Shown: positions 1 to 8,717 of the stretch, piece by piece
How positions within the stretch are numbered: position 1 is the stretch's first letter
Layout: each line of letters begins with the position of its first letter
From: an uncultured Victivallis sp.
Lineage (GTDB): Bacteria > Verrucomicrobiota > Lentisphaeria > Victivallales > Victivallaceae
Direction: 5' to 3'
DNA: 36,817 bases
Assembly: GCA_944389815.1 (NCBI GenBank)
Contig: CALXNS010000056.1
Coordinates: 1 to 36,817, forward strand
Made by a program: the position numbers and the translations under genes
Notes under the pieces: generated by a model
Seen by the model: the letters and a program-made list of their open reading frames with translations, nothing else
The model's database searches: none
Told to the model about the DNA's origin: nothing

Positions 1-1695
1 CTTCAAAAAGAGCCACAACGGATGATCGGAATATTTCAATTCATCCAGCTTCGTAAAATCAGCCGGCGAAAGTTTTCCATCCCGCGCCTTCATCAGCAGC
101 AATCCCGGCAACGCCGCAGGATCTCCCGCTTTCACTCCGGCATTCAAATGCAGATACATCTCCTCTTTCGAGATTTTCCGGGGCTTCGAATTCCACTCAG
201 GGAAGGCAAGAATATATTTGATCAGTTCATAATGAGCCGGGCAATATCCGGAAGCAATCGCATAATCGACAAACAGAAGATCATTTTTCCGCGGATCGGC
301 GCTCAGCACATGGAAAATCGTATCGATCGAATGTAAATACTTAAATGAAATCAGCCAATGCTCCCGGTGCCCGATATCCAGAAAAGCTCCCAAAAAAGAC
401 CCGGTATCATGGTCCGAGACATCAAAATCGATATCGTTACCGGTATTTAACCTGGTTCTCAAGCCGATTATATTAAGAGGCTTAAGTGAATATGGATAAA
501 TTTTTTTTAAAAAGTCCGGAATAAACCACGGGCGCTTCAGAGCATCCCATTGCATCCAGCCGTGCAGAATGAGTGCAGGTGAATATCGATATTTTGCGGC
601 GTCTTCCATACATTTGATTGCTTTTTTCAAATCCGGTTCAACGCCGTAACCGCGAAAATAACAAACTCCCAGCTGATAGAGCGCCAGAACATGTTTTTCT
701 TTGGCTGCGCGTTCCAGAAGTTCCAGCGCTTCGGCCGGATCCGGGTTTGAACCGTAGAGCAGCCGCAGCGCCCAGGCGTATTGAAGATCGGGGTTTTTAT
801 GCTGCCGGATTTCGCGAGCCAATCAATCCGGTTGATCGTTTTTCACCATACTGTAATAATTTCCGTAGGGATACGGCGAAAATCCGGCGGGAGGCGCTTC
901 TTCCATCAACTCTTTTTTAGACGACGCCATACGAACGACGGGAGCGGAAATTTCCAGATATTCTTCCCGATAATGCCGGGAATAACGATCTTCCTGGGTG
1001 AGAATGCCGAAACTGCGAACCTCTATCGGCGAGTGTCCCGTCACCGGAATTTCATCATGGTAACTGAAAAGAAACACTCCATTTTGATAATAATCCAGCG
1101 TACCGCTCATCGTATCGAAAACCAGACGATAAGACTTCGGTTCAAACGCCGGTGTCAGAATAAAAGTCGGGATAGAGGAATGTGGCAGTTCATTCTCGTT
1201 AAATACACGCCAATGCCGGGTGGAAAAAGAACGCAGAAACCAGGAATTTGTCAATTCCGCCAAACCGTTCAGATCTCCGTAATCGGTATTGATGTTGTTT
1301 TTTTCGCTGCGGGCCAGAAAAAAACGAAAGTCCGGAGTCTCTTTGCGATCCAGTGCAGGAAATGCACGGACTTTAAAGTCAATTGCGACATAACGCCAGT
1401 TCCGTTTCGAATTCTTCAGGAATCCGAACCGCAGCAATCCGCCTCCCATGCGCGGCGGATTCTTACATTTCCGGCAAATTGCGCAATCACACTGATCCTT
1501 GTGTTCGGGATTTGGGGTCGCAATCAATTCATAACTTTTGCTCTCATCGAACCGATAAAGCGCTCCGAGCGGCGTGTCAAATAATTTCTTTACTCCCCCT
1601 TTCTCCTCCCATTCCCCGGGAAAGACGGCGATTTCCGCAATCAACGAACAGGCGGAAAAAATTACTGAAACATATAATGCGATCCGTCTGATCAT
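1..1695 (-). pseudogene. Secreted Sel1-repeat protein, interrupted by in-frame TGA, 3' end outside window
   Basis: One minus-strand reading frame runs from an ATG at 1695 to the window edge with a single stop, TGA at 823-825 (codon 291). I translated the frame beyond the stop and it stays open for 274 codons. The N-terminus is a likely signal peptide (hydrophobic residues 5-20), and GGGAG lies a few bases upstream of the ATG. Residues 25-290 form a domain I do not recognise, with a CxC...CxxC cluster near residues 69-77. After the stop come two Sel1/TPR-like helical repeats (EALELLERAAKEKHVLALYQLG, then KKAIKCMEDAAK). Sel1 repeats usually mediate protein-protein contacts. The best reading is a Trp (TGG) to TGA nonsense change, giving a pseudogene, a truncated 290-residue product or readthrough. 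A sequencing error is also possible. The continuous frame is certain; the state of the gene is not. Confidence 0.75.
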
Positions 1696-2395
1696 GGTAT
1701 TTGCTCTCCCGTCACATCTAAAAATGCTTCCCGGCGACCGCGTTCCGGTTCATATCGAAAACCGGATTGAATTCAATATAGATTCCGTTTCAAATATTTA
1801 CAAATTCCGAAATAAATTTTCTCTTTTCTTCGAATCTCTCTCTCCTCTGCAAATAACTGATTTCACTCTAATTTTATTGCGGTTTCCCTGAAAAATCTTC
1901 CTCAGTGATTGTGTTTTCCATCTACGACCATGGAATCCGCTTCACGATCTCACTTTTCCGTTTTCTTTCCTGGAGAATTTCCCAATACTGAAAATAATAA
2001 TAAAATAATAGAAGAAATATAGAGCAGCAGTAGAGTTTCGGCTTTTCTGTTAATAATTTTTTTATTGCTTCATGGATCGAAAGTTAAATGATCCATCACC
2101 TGTCAACAACCCTGCTGACCGGCTCTTGATTGCTGTGTATCATTTTTTTTGTTCACCGCCGGTTAACCATTTATTAACAGATTATGAACGAAGTTGTAAT
2201 CAATTGCGGACGATTGAAGAGATTCGTGCCGTTTTCAATGGATTTCCGGAACGGAACACAGCAGCGTTTTCCGCCGGTTCAAATTGTTTTCGCCGGGTGA
2301 AATGAACAAAAAAAAAATTTATTGATGGAACGGTTGTTTTTTTTCGGAAAGCGGTTAAATTATAGTGAACGAATCAAAGATTGGAGGCTGTCTAA
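1696..2395. other. AT-rich divergent intergenic region, candidate replication origin
   Basis: These 700 bp hold no convincing gene. The stretch 1980-2060 is very AT-rich. TTATTAACA, one mismatch from the DnaA-box consensus TTATNCACA, occurs at 2171-2179 and in inverse orientation at 2048-2056. A weaker copy (TTATGAACG) follows at 2182-2190. A perfect 7-bp inverted repeat (ATGGATC/GATCCAT) lies at 2071-2095. dnaN and recF follow on the right and genes diverge from the gap, which is the usual setting of bacterial origins. The dnaA gene is not visible and no box matches perfectly, so origin status is an inference. Confidence 0.3.
2334..2361 (+). promoter_or_regulatory. Possible dnaN promoter
   Basis: TTGTTT at 2334-2339 and TAAATT at 2356-2361 are separated by 16 bases, about 35 bases ahead of the dnaN start. 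The match to sigma-70 consensus is modest. An alternative -10 (TATAGT, 2361-2366) would leave too long a spacer. Confidence 0.3.
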
Positions 2396-3490
2396 ATGAA
2401 GTTTACTGTAAACCGTGAGAAACTGCAGAAGGCGTTGCAGCGGGTGGGAAGCATCATCGGGTCGCGTTCGATGCTTCCGGTTCTCGGGAATGTGTTGATC
2501 CAGGCGGAAGAAGGCGGTCTCACATTGACGACGACGGATCTGGAAATCCGCATTTCCACCCGTCTGGAGGCGGTCGTTGAAGAGAGCGGCGCAACGACGG
2601 CGCCGGCGCGGAAGCTCGCTTCCCTGGTCGGATGTTTCGTCGGAGCCGATGTTGTCTTTGAAGTAGATGAGAAAGATCACATCAAAATCCGCTGCGGCAC
2701 CAGCCATTTTACGCTGCTCGGGCTGCCGGCCGTCGATTTTCCGGCCGCCGGTGAGTTTAATGCCGTACGCGAAATCAAGATCAAGGAAGTGGAATTCAAA
2801 CGCATGGTCGGCGCGATTTCCTACGCCGTGAGCGTCGATGATTCGCGGAAGACCCTGACCGGATTGCTGCTCAGTGCCCGCGATTCCTCTATCACTCTCG
2901 TGGCGACCGACGGAAAGCGTCTCGCCATGCAGGAGAAAACTCCGGAATCGATTACCGGTGGTGACGGTGATTCGATCATTCCGCTCAAGGCGGCCTCCGA
3001 AGTGCGCAGGTTGCTGGAAGGCGATGCGGTCATGAGTGTGGAAATCGGCGAAAAGCAGTGCCGGTTCAATGCGGCCAATTTCGAATTGACCACCAAATTG
3101 ATTGAAGGGAATTATCCGAACTATCGTCAGGTGGTTCCCCCGTCGTTCGCCCGGACGATCGAAGTGCCGACGGCGGTGTTTCTGGCCAAGATCGAGACGG
3201 TTTCACTGGTGTTGTCCGATTCGACGTCGTTCATCATTCTGAAGTTTGAGGACAATCAGTTGAAACTTCAGGCGTCGAGCGCCGAGGTCGGAGAAGGCAG
3301 CGACGTGGTGGAAGTGGCGTACGACGGCGAACCCTTCGAAGTTTCGTTCAATCCGGTGTTTCTGGCGGATCCGTTGCGGAACTGTGATGCGGATACCATT
3401 CGCATGAAACTGAATGATCCGCTCAATCCGGTGGCGATCGAAGGCGGCGAAGGATTTCTCTATGTAATCATGCCGATCCGCAAAAAATAA
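2396..3490 (+). CDS. dnaN: DNA polymerase III sliding clamp (beta subunit)
   Basis: The 364-residue product matches the usual length of bacterial beta clamps (about 366) and has the family's opening MKFTVNREKLQKALQRV and closing VIMPIRK pattern. The protein forms a ring dimer around DNA and tethers the replicative polymerase and many repair enzymes. Each monomer has three repeated folds; the internal VATDGKRLAM stretch and the C-terminal EGFLYVIMPIR segment are typical clamp signatures. GGAGG at 2383-2387 is well placed for the ATG at 2396. recF follows after five bases, so the two genes are very probably cotranscribed, as in many dnaA-dnaN-recF loci. The dnaA gene is not adjacent here. Confidence 0.97.
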   Translation: MKFTVNREKLQKALQRVGSIIGSRSMLPVLGNVLIQAEEGGLTLTTTDLEIRISTRLEAVVEESGATTAPARKLASLVGCFVGADVVFEVDEKDHIKIRCGTSHFTLLGLPAVDFPAAGEFNAVREIKIKEVEFKRMVGAISYAVSVDDSRKTLTGLLLSARDSSITLVATDGKRLAMQEKTPESITGGDGDSIIPLKAASEVRRLLEGDAVMSVEIGEKQCRFNAANFELTTKLIEGNYPNYRQVVPPSFARTIEVPTAVFLAKIETVSLVLSDSTSFIILKFEDNQLKLQASSAEVGEGSDVVEVAYDGEPFEVSFNPVFLADPLRNCDADTIRMKLNDPLNPVAIEGGEGFLYVIMPIRKK

Positions 3491-3495
3491 AAATT

Positions 3496-4557
3496 GTGGT
3501 TCTGATCGAGACATTGAAAGCTGCCCGTTTCCGCAATTGTGCGGAAGGGATCTTCCGATTTTCAAGTGATAAAGTGGTCTTCACCGGTCCGAATGGATCG
3601 GGGAAGACCAATTTGCTTGAAGCGATTTATTTTTTAAGCATATTGCGCTCCTTCCGAACGGTTTCCGGGCGGGAGTTGATTCAACTTGGGGAACGCGGTT
3701 TCGATCTCGGCTGCCGGCTGCGGAAAGGGGCGTTCCGTGAGGAATTGCGCGTTGTCCAATGGGCGGACGGCAGGCGGGAAATTTCAATAGACGGCAACCG
3801 TTTGCGACGTTCAAGCGAATTCATCCGGGAGTTCCGTGCGGTGGTCTTCGTCCCGGAGGATCGAAATATTCCAGGCGGGAGTTCGTCATATCGCCGTCGT
3901 TTCTTCGATATGCTCATTGCGACGCGGGAAGGCGATTATTTAAGCGCGCTTTCCAATTACAATCGCGCGCTTTCCCAGCGCAATCGTGCCTTGAAGCGGG
4001 TGGAGAAACCGGAAATAGCCGCGGTGTTTGAACCGGAACTTGCCCGGCATGCGCCGTTGATTTCATCGCGCCGGCGGCTGTATGCGCAATGGATTGAAGA
4101 AGAAGTCAACACGCTGCTCACGGCGGAGAACGGCTTGGAATTTCGCATCCGTTATAAATGTGATTTCCCGGAAGACGAAGCGGAATTTCTCACGTTGCTG
4201 CAGAAAAATCGGGAAAAGGAACGGATTCGCGCCTGCACAAGTATCGGGCCGCAACTGGATGAATTCGAATTTCTGCTGAATGGAAGGGCGCTTCGTTCCT
4301 ACGGTTCGACCGGTCAGATCCGGATGATCGCATTGCTGCTGAAATTGGCGGAATTTAATTTATTCCGCCGTTCGGGAGATGGATTTCTGGTGGTGTTGGC
4401 GGACGATGTGACCGGTGAACTGGATGAACGCAACAAAGAGCTTTTTCTTCAGACGATCTCACATGCTGATCAGCAATTTTTCACTTTTACGGAATTTCCG
4501 GCTTTTTTGGCGGGAGCGCAGGAAATGAACGTTTTCGAGATGATAAAACAAAAATAA
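3496..4557 (+). CDS. recF: DNA replication and repair ATPase RecF
   Basis: RecF is an SMC-like ATPase that loads RecA at single-strand gaps together with RecO and RecR. The 353-residue protein has Walker A GPNGSGKT at residues 31-38 followed by NLLEAIYFLS, an ABC-type signature region around YGSTGQIR, and a Walker B/D-loop segment ADDVTGELDERN near residue 300. Length and order fit the family. The start is GTG at 3496, five bases after the dnaN stop, with no clear ribosome-binding site; translation is probably coupled to dnaN. An internal ATG start would remove the Walker A region, so the GTG is preferred. Confidence 0.95.
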   Translation: MVLIETLKAARFRNCAEGIFRFSSDKVVFTGPNGSGKTNLLEAIYFLSILRSFRTVSGRELIQLGERGFDLGCRLRKGAFREELRVVQWADGRREISIDGNRLRRSSEFIREFRAVVFVPEDRNIPGGSSSYRRRFFDMLIATREGDYLSALSNYNRALSQRNRALKRVEKPEIAAVFEPELARHAPLISSRRRLYAQWIEEEVNTLLTAENGLEFRIRYKCDFPEDEAEFLTLLQKNREKERIRACTSIGPQLDEFEFLLNGRALRSYGSTGQIRMIALLLKLAEFNLFRRSGDGFLVVLADDVTGELDERNKELFLQTISHADQQFFTFTEFPAFLAGAQEMNVFEMIKQK

Positions 4558-4616
4558 CGGATTGTAAGATATTTAAAATTAATATATTGTAAAAATAACG
4601 GAGAAGTGTCGGAAAA

Positions 4617-5243
4617 ATGACGATACAGAAAAAAGGTACCATTATTGTTCTTTCCGGACCGAGTGGAGTCGGAAAATCCACGTTGATCGGAGAGGTTCGG
4701 AAAAATCTGCCTGATTTGAAATTTTCCGTTTCGTGCACAACCCGTGCGCCGCGTTCCGGAGAACAACATGGAGTACATTATTATTTTTTGACCCAGGAAG
4801 AATTCGCCCGCCGCGTCTCCGCCGATGAATTCGTGGAACATGCCCAGGTCTTTGCAAATCGATATGGCACGCTTAAAAGTGAAGTTCTTCAATCGATTCG
4901 CCGGGGAGAGACGGTTATCCTCGATATCGATGTGCAGGGCGCAATGCAGATTCGCGCGGCTGCGGAAAGAGATCCGGAACTCGCCGCCGGAACGGTCTTC
5001 GTTTTCATCGGTCCACCATCGGTCGAAATATTGGAGAAACGGTTGCGCGGCCGGGCGACGGATTCGGAGGAACAAATTTCAATGCGTTTGAAAAACGCCT
5101 GCCATGAGCTTGCTTTCTGGAACAAATACGATTATCTTGTAATCAATGGAAATCTGGAAAAGGCGGTTGAAGAAATGACCGCGTTGTTTCGTTCTTTTGC
5201 ATTGCGTACGGCGGTTTATCCGGAGGAATTGTTCCATGAGTGA
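4617..5243 (+). CDS. gmk: Guanylate kinase
   Basis: The enzyme phosphorylates GMP to GDP with ATP, an essential step in guanine nucleotide synthesis in the cytoplasm. The P-loop is at residues 13-22 (SGPSGVGKST). The GMP-binding segment SCTTRAPRSGEQHGVHYYF follows, and the LDIDVQGA motif and the lid-region RLRGRATDSEEQI are clear. Length (208) is standard. The ATG at 4617 lies 59 bases after recF, with GGAG at 4600-4603, somewhat distant. Weak promoter-like hexamers (TTGTAA at 4562, TATATT at 4583) occur in the gap. The gene ends inside the start of the coaC gene, so the two are translationally coupled. Confidence 0.96.
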   Translation: MTIQKKGTIIVLSGPSGVGKSTLIGEVRKNLPDLKFSVSCTTRAPRSGEQHGVHYYFLTQEEFARRVSADEFVEHAQVFANRYGTLKSEVLQSIRRGETVILDIDVQGAMQIRAAAERDPELAAGTVFVFIGPPSVEILEKRLRGRATDSEEQISMRLKNACHELAFWNKYDYLVINGNLEKAVEEMTALFRSFALRTAVYPEELFHE

Positions 5244-5793
5244 AAGAAAATCGATCGTTCTCGGCGTCTGCGGCGGCATCGCCGCTTATAAAAGTGCCGC
5301 TCTCTGCAGCAAACTTACCCAACTTGGAATCGATGTGCAAATCATCATGACGGAAAATGCCGCTCGATTCGTTTCCGAGTTGACGTTTCGTACGCTTTCC
5401 CGTCGGCCGGTCATCACTTCGTTGTGGGAAGAACTCGGCGAATGGAAGCCCGAACATGTCGCTTTGTCCGCCCGGTGCGGATTGTTTGCAGTTGCTCCGG
5501 CAACGGCGAATTTTATTGCAAAATTCGCCTGCGGCATCGCCGACGATGCGCTTACGACCTTCGCGGCGACCTTCAACGGACCGGTATTGCTGGCTCCGGC
5601 AATGAATCCGGAAATGTGGCGACATGCCGCGTGTGTGGAAAACGTGGAGAAATTGCGCCGGCGCGGCGTTCATTTCATCGGTCCGGAACGCGGTCACGTC
5701 GCCTGCGGTGATGATGGACCGGGACGAATGAGTGAACCGGAACGCATTCTGGAATATTCACTCCAGCTTTTTAAAACTTCCGAATCATTGTGA
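5236..5793 (+). CDS. coaC: Phosphopantothenoylcysteine decarboxylase, stand-alone CoaC domain
   Basis: The flavoprotein decarboxylates 4'-phosphopantothenoylcysteine to 4'-phosphopantetheine in coenzyme A synthesis. Visible features are the N-terminal GVCGGIAAYK flavin-binding loop, a catalytic-type His74 in EHVALS, the substrate-clamp PAMN at 121-124, and Cys157 in the ACGDDGPGRM flap; these match the CoaC half of bifunctional CoaBC. The protein stops at 185 residues, so the CoaB ligase half (about 200 residues) is missing and must be encoded elsewhere. The start at 5236 is preferred over an upstream in-frame ATG because GGAGG sits at 5222-5226 and homology begins here. It overlaps the end of gmk by 8 bases. 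Confidence 0.9.
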   Translation: MSERKSIVLGVCGGIAAYKSAALCSKLTQLGIDVQIIMTENAARFVSELTFRTLSRRPVITSLWEELGEWKPEHVALSARCGLFAVAPATANFIAKFACGIADDALTTFAATFNGPVLLAPAMNPEMWRHAACVENVEKLRRRGVHFIGPERGHVACGDDGPGRMSEPERILEYSLQLFKTSESL

Positions 5794-5837
5794 CAGAATG
5801 CGAGTGAAGCGAAGTGGATGATTTCCATTTCCTTGGA

Positions 5838-5880
5838 TGAAATTCACTCCTGACGTGACGCTGCTGCTGCGTGAATTTCA
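5838..5880. terminator. Inverted repeat between convergent genes, possible terminator
   Basis: TGAAATTCAC (5838-5847) and GTGAATTTCA (5871-5880) form a perfect 10-bp inverted repeat with a 23-base loop. It sits between the 3' ends of coaC and the leftward AraC gene. No T-run follows directly, so it may limit read-through or protect mRNA ends rather than act as a classical terminator. Confidence 0.35.
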
Positions 5881-5887
5881 GAGAATT

Positions 5888-6748
5888 TCAGCGATTTTCC
5901 GCATTTTTTTCATTTTTCCGCTGCTGTTGCTGGAAATGAAGTGGGGAAAGTCCGGTTTTCCGTTTGAAAAGACGCGAAAAATAAAAACGGTCTTCAAATC
6001 CGAGAAGTTGCGCAAGCTCCTTGACTGAAACCGGCGAATAAGTCAGCAGATGTTCGGCGGTTTCAATTTTTCGTTCAAGTAAATATGCAATCGGAGAAAT
6101 GCCGAAATCACGGCGGAAAATCCGCAGCGTCTGCGCCTCGGAGCGATGAATGAGCCGGGCAAGTTCCGCCAGGGTCGGAGGATGTTCCCGCAGATGCTGT
6201 TCAAGATGATCGCGGAGAATTTCCCCCTCTTCGGAGAGACGAGGCAGATTGGAATGCAGTTTTCGATGAAACACCGCAAGTTCCCGGATGATGCGGATCA
6301 ATACTGCGGCGCCTTCTCCGTCCTGCGCCTCTCCATTGAGCGGTTCTAGCTCCGAAAGCCCCCGACGGAAAAGATCGGTCAAATCGGCCCCCGGAAAGTA
6401 AATGACGTTCTGCAATCCGTATGATTGAAGAATTCCTTCCATGGCGCTTCCTGAAGCATTGAACCAGTGTTTGACCCACGGTTCCTTATCGTCGGAATAA
6501 TAACAGTGATCGGTTCCAGCGGGAATGAGATAACAATCTCCCGCCGCCGGATGAAAGACCGCACCCTCGACTTCAAGCGTGCCGCGACCGGATTCGACCG
6601 CTTCAAAAACGTGAAACATCGAATTGCGCCGTTCGATCCGGTAGCTGCCGTCGCAGTAACTGCTGCCGGCGGCCTGCACGTGAAGTTCCGGGTCGCCTTC
6701 CAGATGCCAGAGTACGGAAAATTTTTCAAACATGATTGGATTGTCCAT
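5888..6748 (-). CDS. AraC-family transcriptional regulator
   Basis: The 286-residue protein has an N-terminal cupin-like sensing domain (about 20-110, with FHVFEAVESGRGTLEVEG and YLIPAGTDHCYY) and a C-terminal pair of helix-turn-helix motifs (about 185-275, including LAELARLIHRSEAQTLRIFRRDFG and ELAQLLGFEDRFYFSRLFKRKTGLSP). Such proteins usually activate nearby catabolic genes when a sugar binds the cupin. It diverges from the GH2 gene, its most likely target. The start is uncertain: neither ATG at 6748 nor the one at 6733 (MFEKF) has a Shine-Dalgarno, and a minus-strand TATAAT at 6759-6764 would leave an almost leaderless mRNA for the first and about 19 bases for the second. The effector is unknown. 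Confidence 0.9.
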   Translation of the reverse strand: MDNPIMFEKFSVLWHLEGDPELHVQAAGSSYCDGSYRIERRNSMFHVFEAVESGRGTLEVEGAVFHPAAGDCYLIPAGTDHCYYSDDKEPWVKHWFNASGSAMEGILQSYGLQNVIYFPGADLTDLFRRGLSELEPLNGEAQDGEGAAVLIRIIRELAVFHRKLHSNLPRLSEEGEILRDHLEQHLREHPPTLAELARLIHRSEAQTLRIFRRDFGISPIAYLLERKIETAEHLLTYSPVSVKELAQLLGFEDRFYFSRLFKRKTGLSPLHFQQQQRKNEKNAENR

Positions 6749-6760
6749 TCAATTGTCAAT
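6740..6760 (-). promoter_or_regulatory. Direct repeat at AraC gene start, possible operator
   Basis: On the minus strand ATTGACAAT (6752-6760) and ATGGACAAT (6740-6748) are near-identical direct repeats 12 bases apart, just downstream of a minus-strand TATAAT (6759-6764). AraC-family proteins often bind tandem direct half-sites, so autoregulation is possible. This is a pattern only. Confidence 0.25.
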
Positions 6761-6791
6761 TATATCCATTTTTATCCGCATGGAGTGCAGG

Positions 6792-6797
6792 TATAAT
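6792..6797 (+). promoter_or_regulatory. -10 element for the GH2 gene
   Basis: A perfect TATAAT lies 39 bases before the GH2 start codon. The sequence 17 bases upstream (TTTTTA, 6769-6774) is a poor -35, which fits a promoter that needs an activator such as the divergent AraC protein. Confidence 0.45.
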
Positions 6798-6835
6798 ATA
6801 TACAGCGCAGGAAAAAAAACAAGGAGTCCGGAAAA

Positions 6836-8650
6836 ATGGTTACGACGATAAGTTATGAATCCGGTGAAATGATTTCTCCCATTCCGCGCCCGGAACATCC
6901 GCGCCCGGAATGTTTCCGCAAGGCGTGGATCAATCTGAACGGCGAATGGCGTTTCGTTTTCGATTTCGGCCAGAGCGGTCTGGAAAGGGGAGTTCACCGG
7001 GAAGAATTTGAAGGAGAAAAAATAATTGTTCCGTTTCCGCCGGAGAGCACGCTTTCCGCAGTGGGATATACTGATTTCATTCCGGCGATGTTCTATCGGC
7101 GCGAGATTTGCGTTCCCGGGGTGTGGCGCGGAAAACAAATTCTGCTCCATTTCGGCGCGGTCGACTGTGAATGCCGGGTGTTTCTCGACGGTGTGGAAGT
7201 TGGAAGCCATCTGGGCGGACAGACTTCGTTCGACGTCGATCTGACCGAACATGTCCGGTTCGATCAGTCGCAGCAATTGACCCTTTACGTCCGCGACGAT
7301 CTGCGCTCCGGACTGCACGGCGGCGGCAAGCAATCCCACACCTTCGCTTCCGAAGGATGTTTCTACACCCGGGTTACCGGCATCTGGCAGACGGTCTGGC
7401 TGGAAGCGGTCGCATTCGCCGGATTGCGTCGTTTCCGGGTGGTGGCCGATTATGACAACGGTGCGTTTTTCATTACGCCGGAATTTTACCGGATGGAACC
7501 GGGAAACCGATTCAAAGTTGTCGCGTTCGCCGACGGCGAAATGGCCGGGAGCGCTTCCGGCGCCGCGGCGGACGGCATTCCGCTGCGGCTGGAATTGCAA
7601 AAGAAACGCGAATGGAATCCGACGGATCCGTTTCTCTACGATTTGAAGTTGCGGGTGCTCGATCCCGCCGGAAGCGTAGTCGATGAAGTGCTCAGTTATG
7701 CCGGATTGCGGAAGATCTGCTGGAGCGGAAACAAGCTTTATTTGAACAATCGGGAAATTTTCCTGCGATTCGTGCTCGATCAGGGATTTTATCCGGACGG
7801 CATCTGGACCGCACCCGACGATGCGTCGCTGCGGCGCGATATCGAACTTGCGATGCAGGCCGGGTTCAACGGCGCCCGGCTTCACCAGAAGGTGTTCGAA
7901 CCGCGTTACCATTACTGGGCGGACAAACTTGGTTACCTTACCTGGGCGGAATTCGGCAGCTGGGGGATCAACTGGAGTCAGTCCGAGGCACGGTCGAATT
8001 TTCTTGACGAATGGCGCGAAGCGTTGCTGCGCGACTTCAATCACCCGTCGATCATCGGCTGGACGCCGTTGAACGAAAGTTGTTCGCCGGCGGAGACCGC
8101 GGTCGCCGCGGCATTCCCGACTCAGGAGGCGTGGGATCATTATCGCATCTGGGTTACCAGAATTTATGATCTGACCAAATCGCTCGATCCGACCCGTCCG
8201 GTCAACGACTGCAGCGGTTATCTTCACGTCAAAACCGACCTCTGGACGGTGCACGCCTACCGGGAGGATCGTAAATCGTTGAAAGATGCATTGTTTCCGG
8301 AAGCGGGCGGTGTGATGAGCCACATTCCGTCGCGGGAAACGAAATATTCCGGTCAGCCGTATTTGAACGATGAATTCGGCGGTTTCCGGCTGGAAACGCC
8401 CGGCGCCGAAGGCGAAGGATGGGGTTACTACGGAGTTCGGATCACTGATCCTGCCGAACTCTGCCGGAGAATCGCTGATCAGACCGCCTGCATGATCGAG
8501 GTGGACAAACTGGCCGGTTACTGCTATACGCAGCTTACCGACGTCGAGCAGGAGCGCAACGGCCTTTACCGTTATGACCGTTCCGCGAAGGTTCCCGACG
8601 GAATGTTGAACGCCGTTTTCGGAAAGAAACCGGAAAATTCCGCGTGGTAA
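6836..8650 (+). CDS. Glycoside hydrolase family 2 enzyme (beta-galactosidase/glucuronidase type)
   Basis: The 604-residue protein has the GH2 layout: an N-terminal jelly-roll (about 25-190, with LNGEWRF and the LDGVEVGSHLGGQTSFDVDLT stretch), an immunoglobulin-like domain (about 195-290) and a TIM barrel to the end. The likely acid/base is Glu414 in GWTPLNES and the nucleophile Glu513 in YLNDEFGG; GYCYTQLTDVEQERNGLY near the C-terminus is typical of the family. There is no signal peptide, so it should act in the cytoplasm on imported oligosaccharides by a retaining mechanism. Substrate cannot be told from sequence alone. AAGGAG at 6821-6826 supports the ATG at 6836. It diverges from an AraC regulator. 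Confidence 0.92.
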   Translation: MVTTISYESGEMISPIPRPEHPRPECFRKAWINLNGEWRFVFDFGQSGLERGVHREEFEGEKIIVPFPPESTLSAVGYTDFIPAMFYRREICVPGVWRGKQILLHFGAVDCECRVFLDGVEVGSHLGGQTSFDVDLTEHVRFDQSQQLTLYVRDDLRSGLHGGGKQSHTFASEGCFYTRVTGIWQTVWLEAVAFAGLRRFRVVADYDNGAFFITPEFYRMEPGNRFKVVAFADGEMAGSASGAAADGIPLRLELQKKREWNPTDPFLYDLKLRVLDPAGSVVDEVLSYAGLRKICWSGNKLYLNNREIFLRFVLDQGFYPDGIWTAPDDASLRRDIELAMQAGFNGARLHQKVFEPRYHYWADKLGYLTWAEFGSWGINWSQSEARSNFLDEWREALLRDFNHPSIIGWTPLNESCSPAETAVAAAFPTQEAWDHYRIWVTRIYDLTKSLDPTRPVNDCSGYLHVKTDLWTVHAYREDRKSLKDALFPEAGGVMSHIPSRETKYSGQPYLNDEFGGFRLETPGAEGEGWGYYGVRITDPAELCRRIADQTACMIEVDKLAGYCYTQLTDVEQERNGLYRYDRSAKVPDGMLNAVFGKKPENSAW

Positions 8651-8717
8651 GAATAAAAGAGGAGAACGATTGTCGCCATGGAAAAAGCTATACCGTTGTC
8701 AAACGTAATCTCCCGTC

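Noticed and set aside
823..825. Selenocysteine at the in-frame TGA
   Set aside because: The residue lies at the edge of a helical Sel1 domain with no redox motif, and I saw no convincing SECIS-like stem just after it; Trp fits better.
2072..2305. Possible 77-residue gene in the gap before dnaN
   Set aside because: No ribosome-binding site, no recognisable motif, and it lies in AT-rich putative origin sequence.
5837..6028. Small plus-strand frame after coaC
   Set aside because: It overlaps the 3' end of the AraC gene and an inverted repeat; no ribosome-binding site.
6749..8323. Long minus-strand frame (524 codons) opposite the GH2 gene
   Set aside because: It is a mirror of a gene with clear catalytic motifs, has low-complexity composition and no domain.
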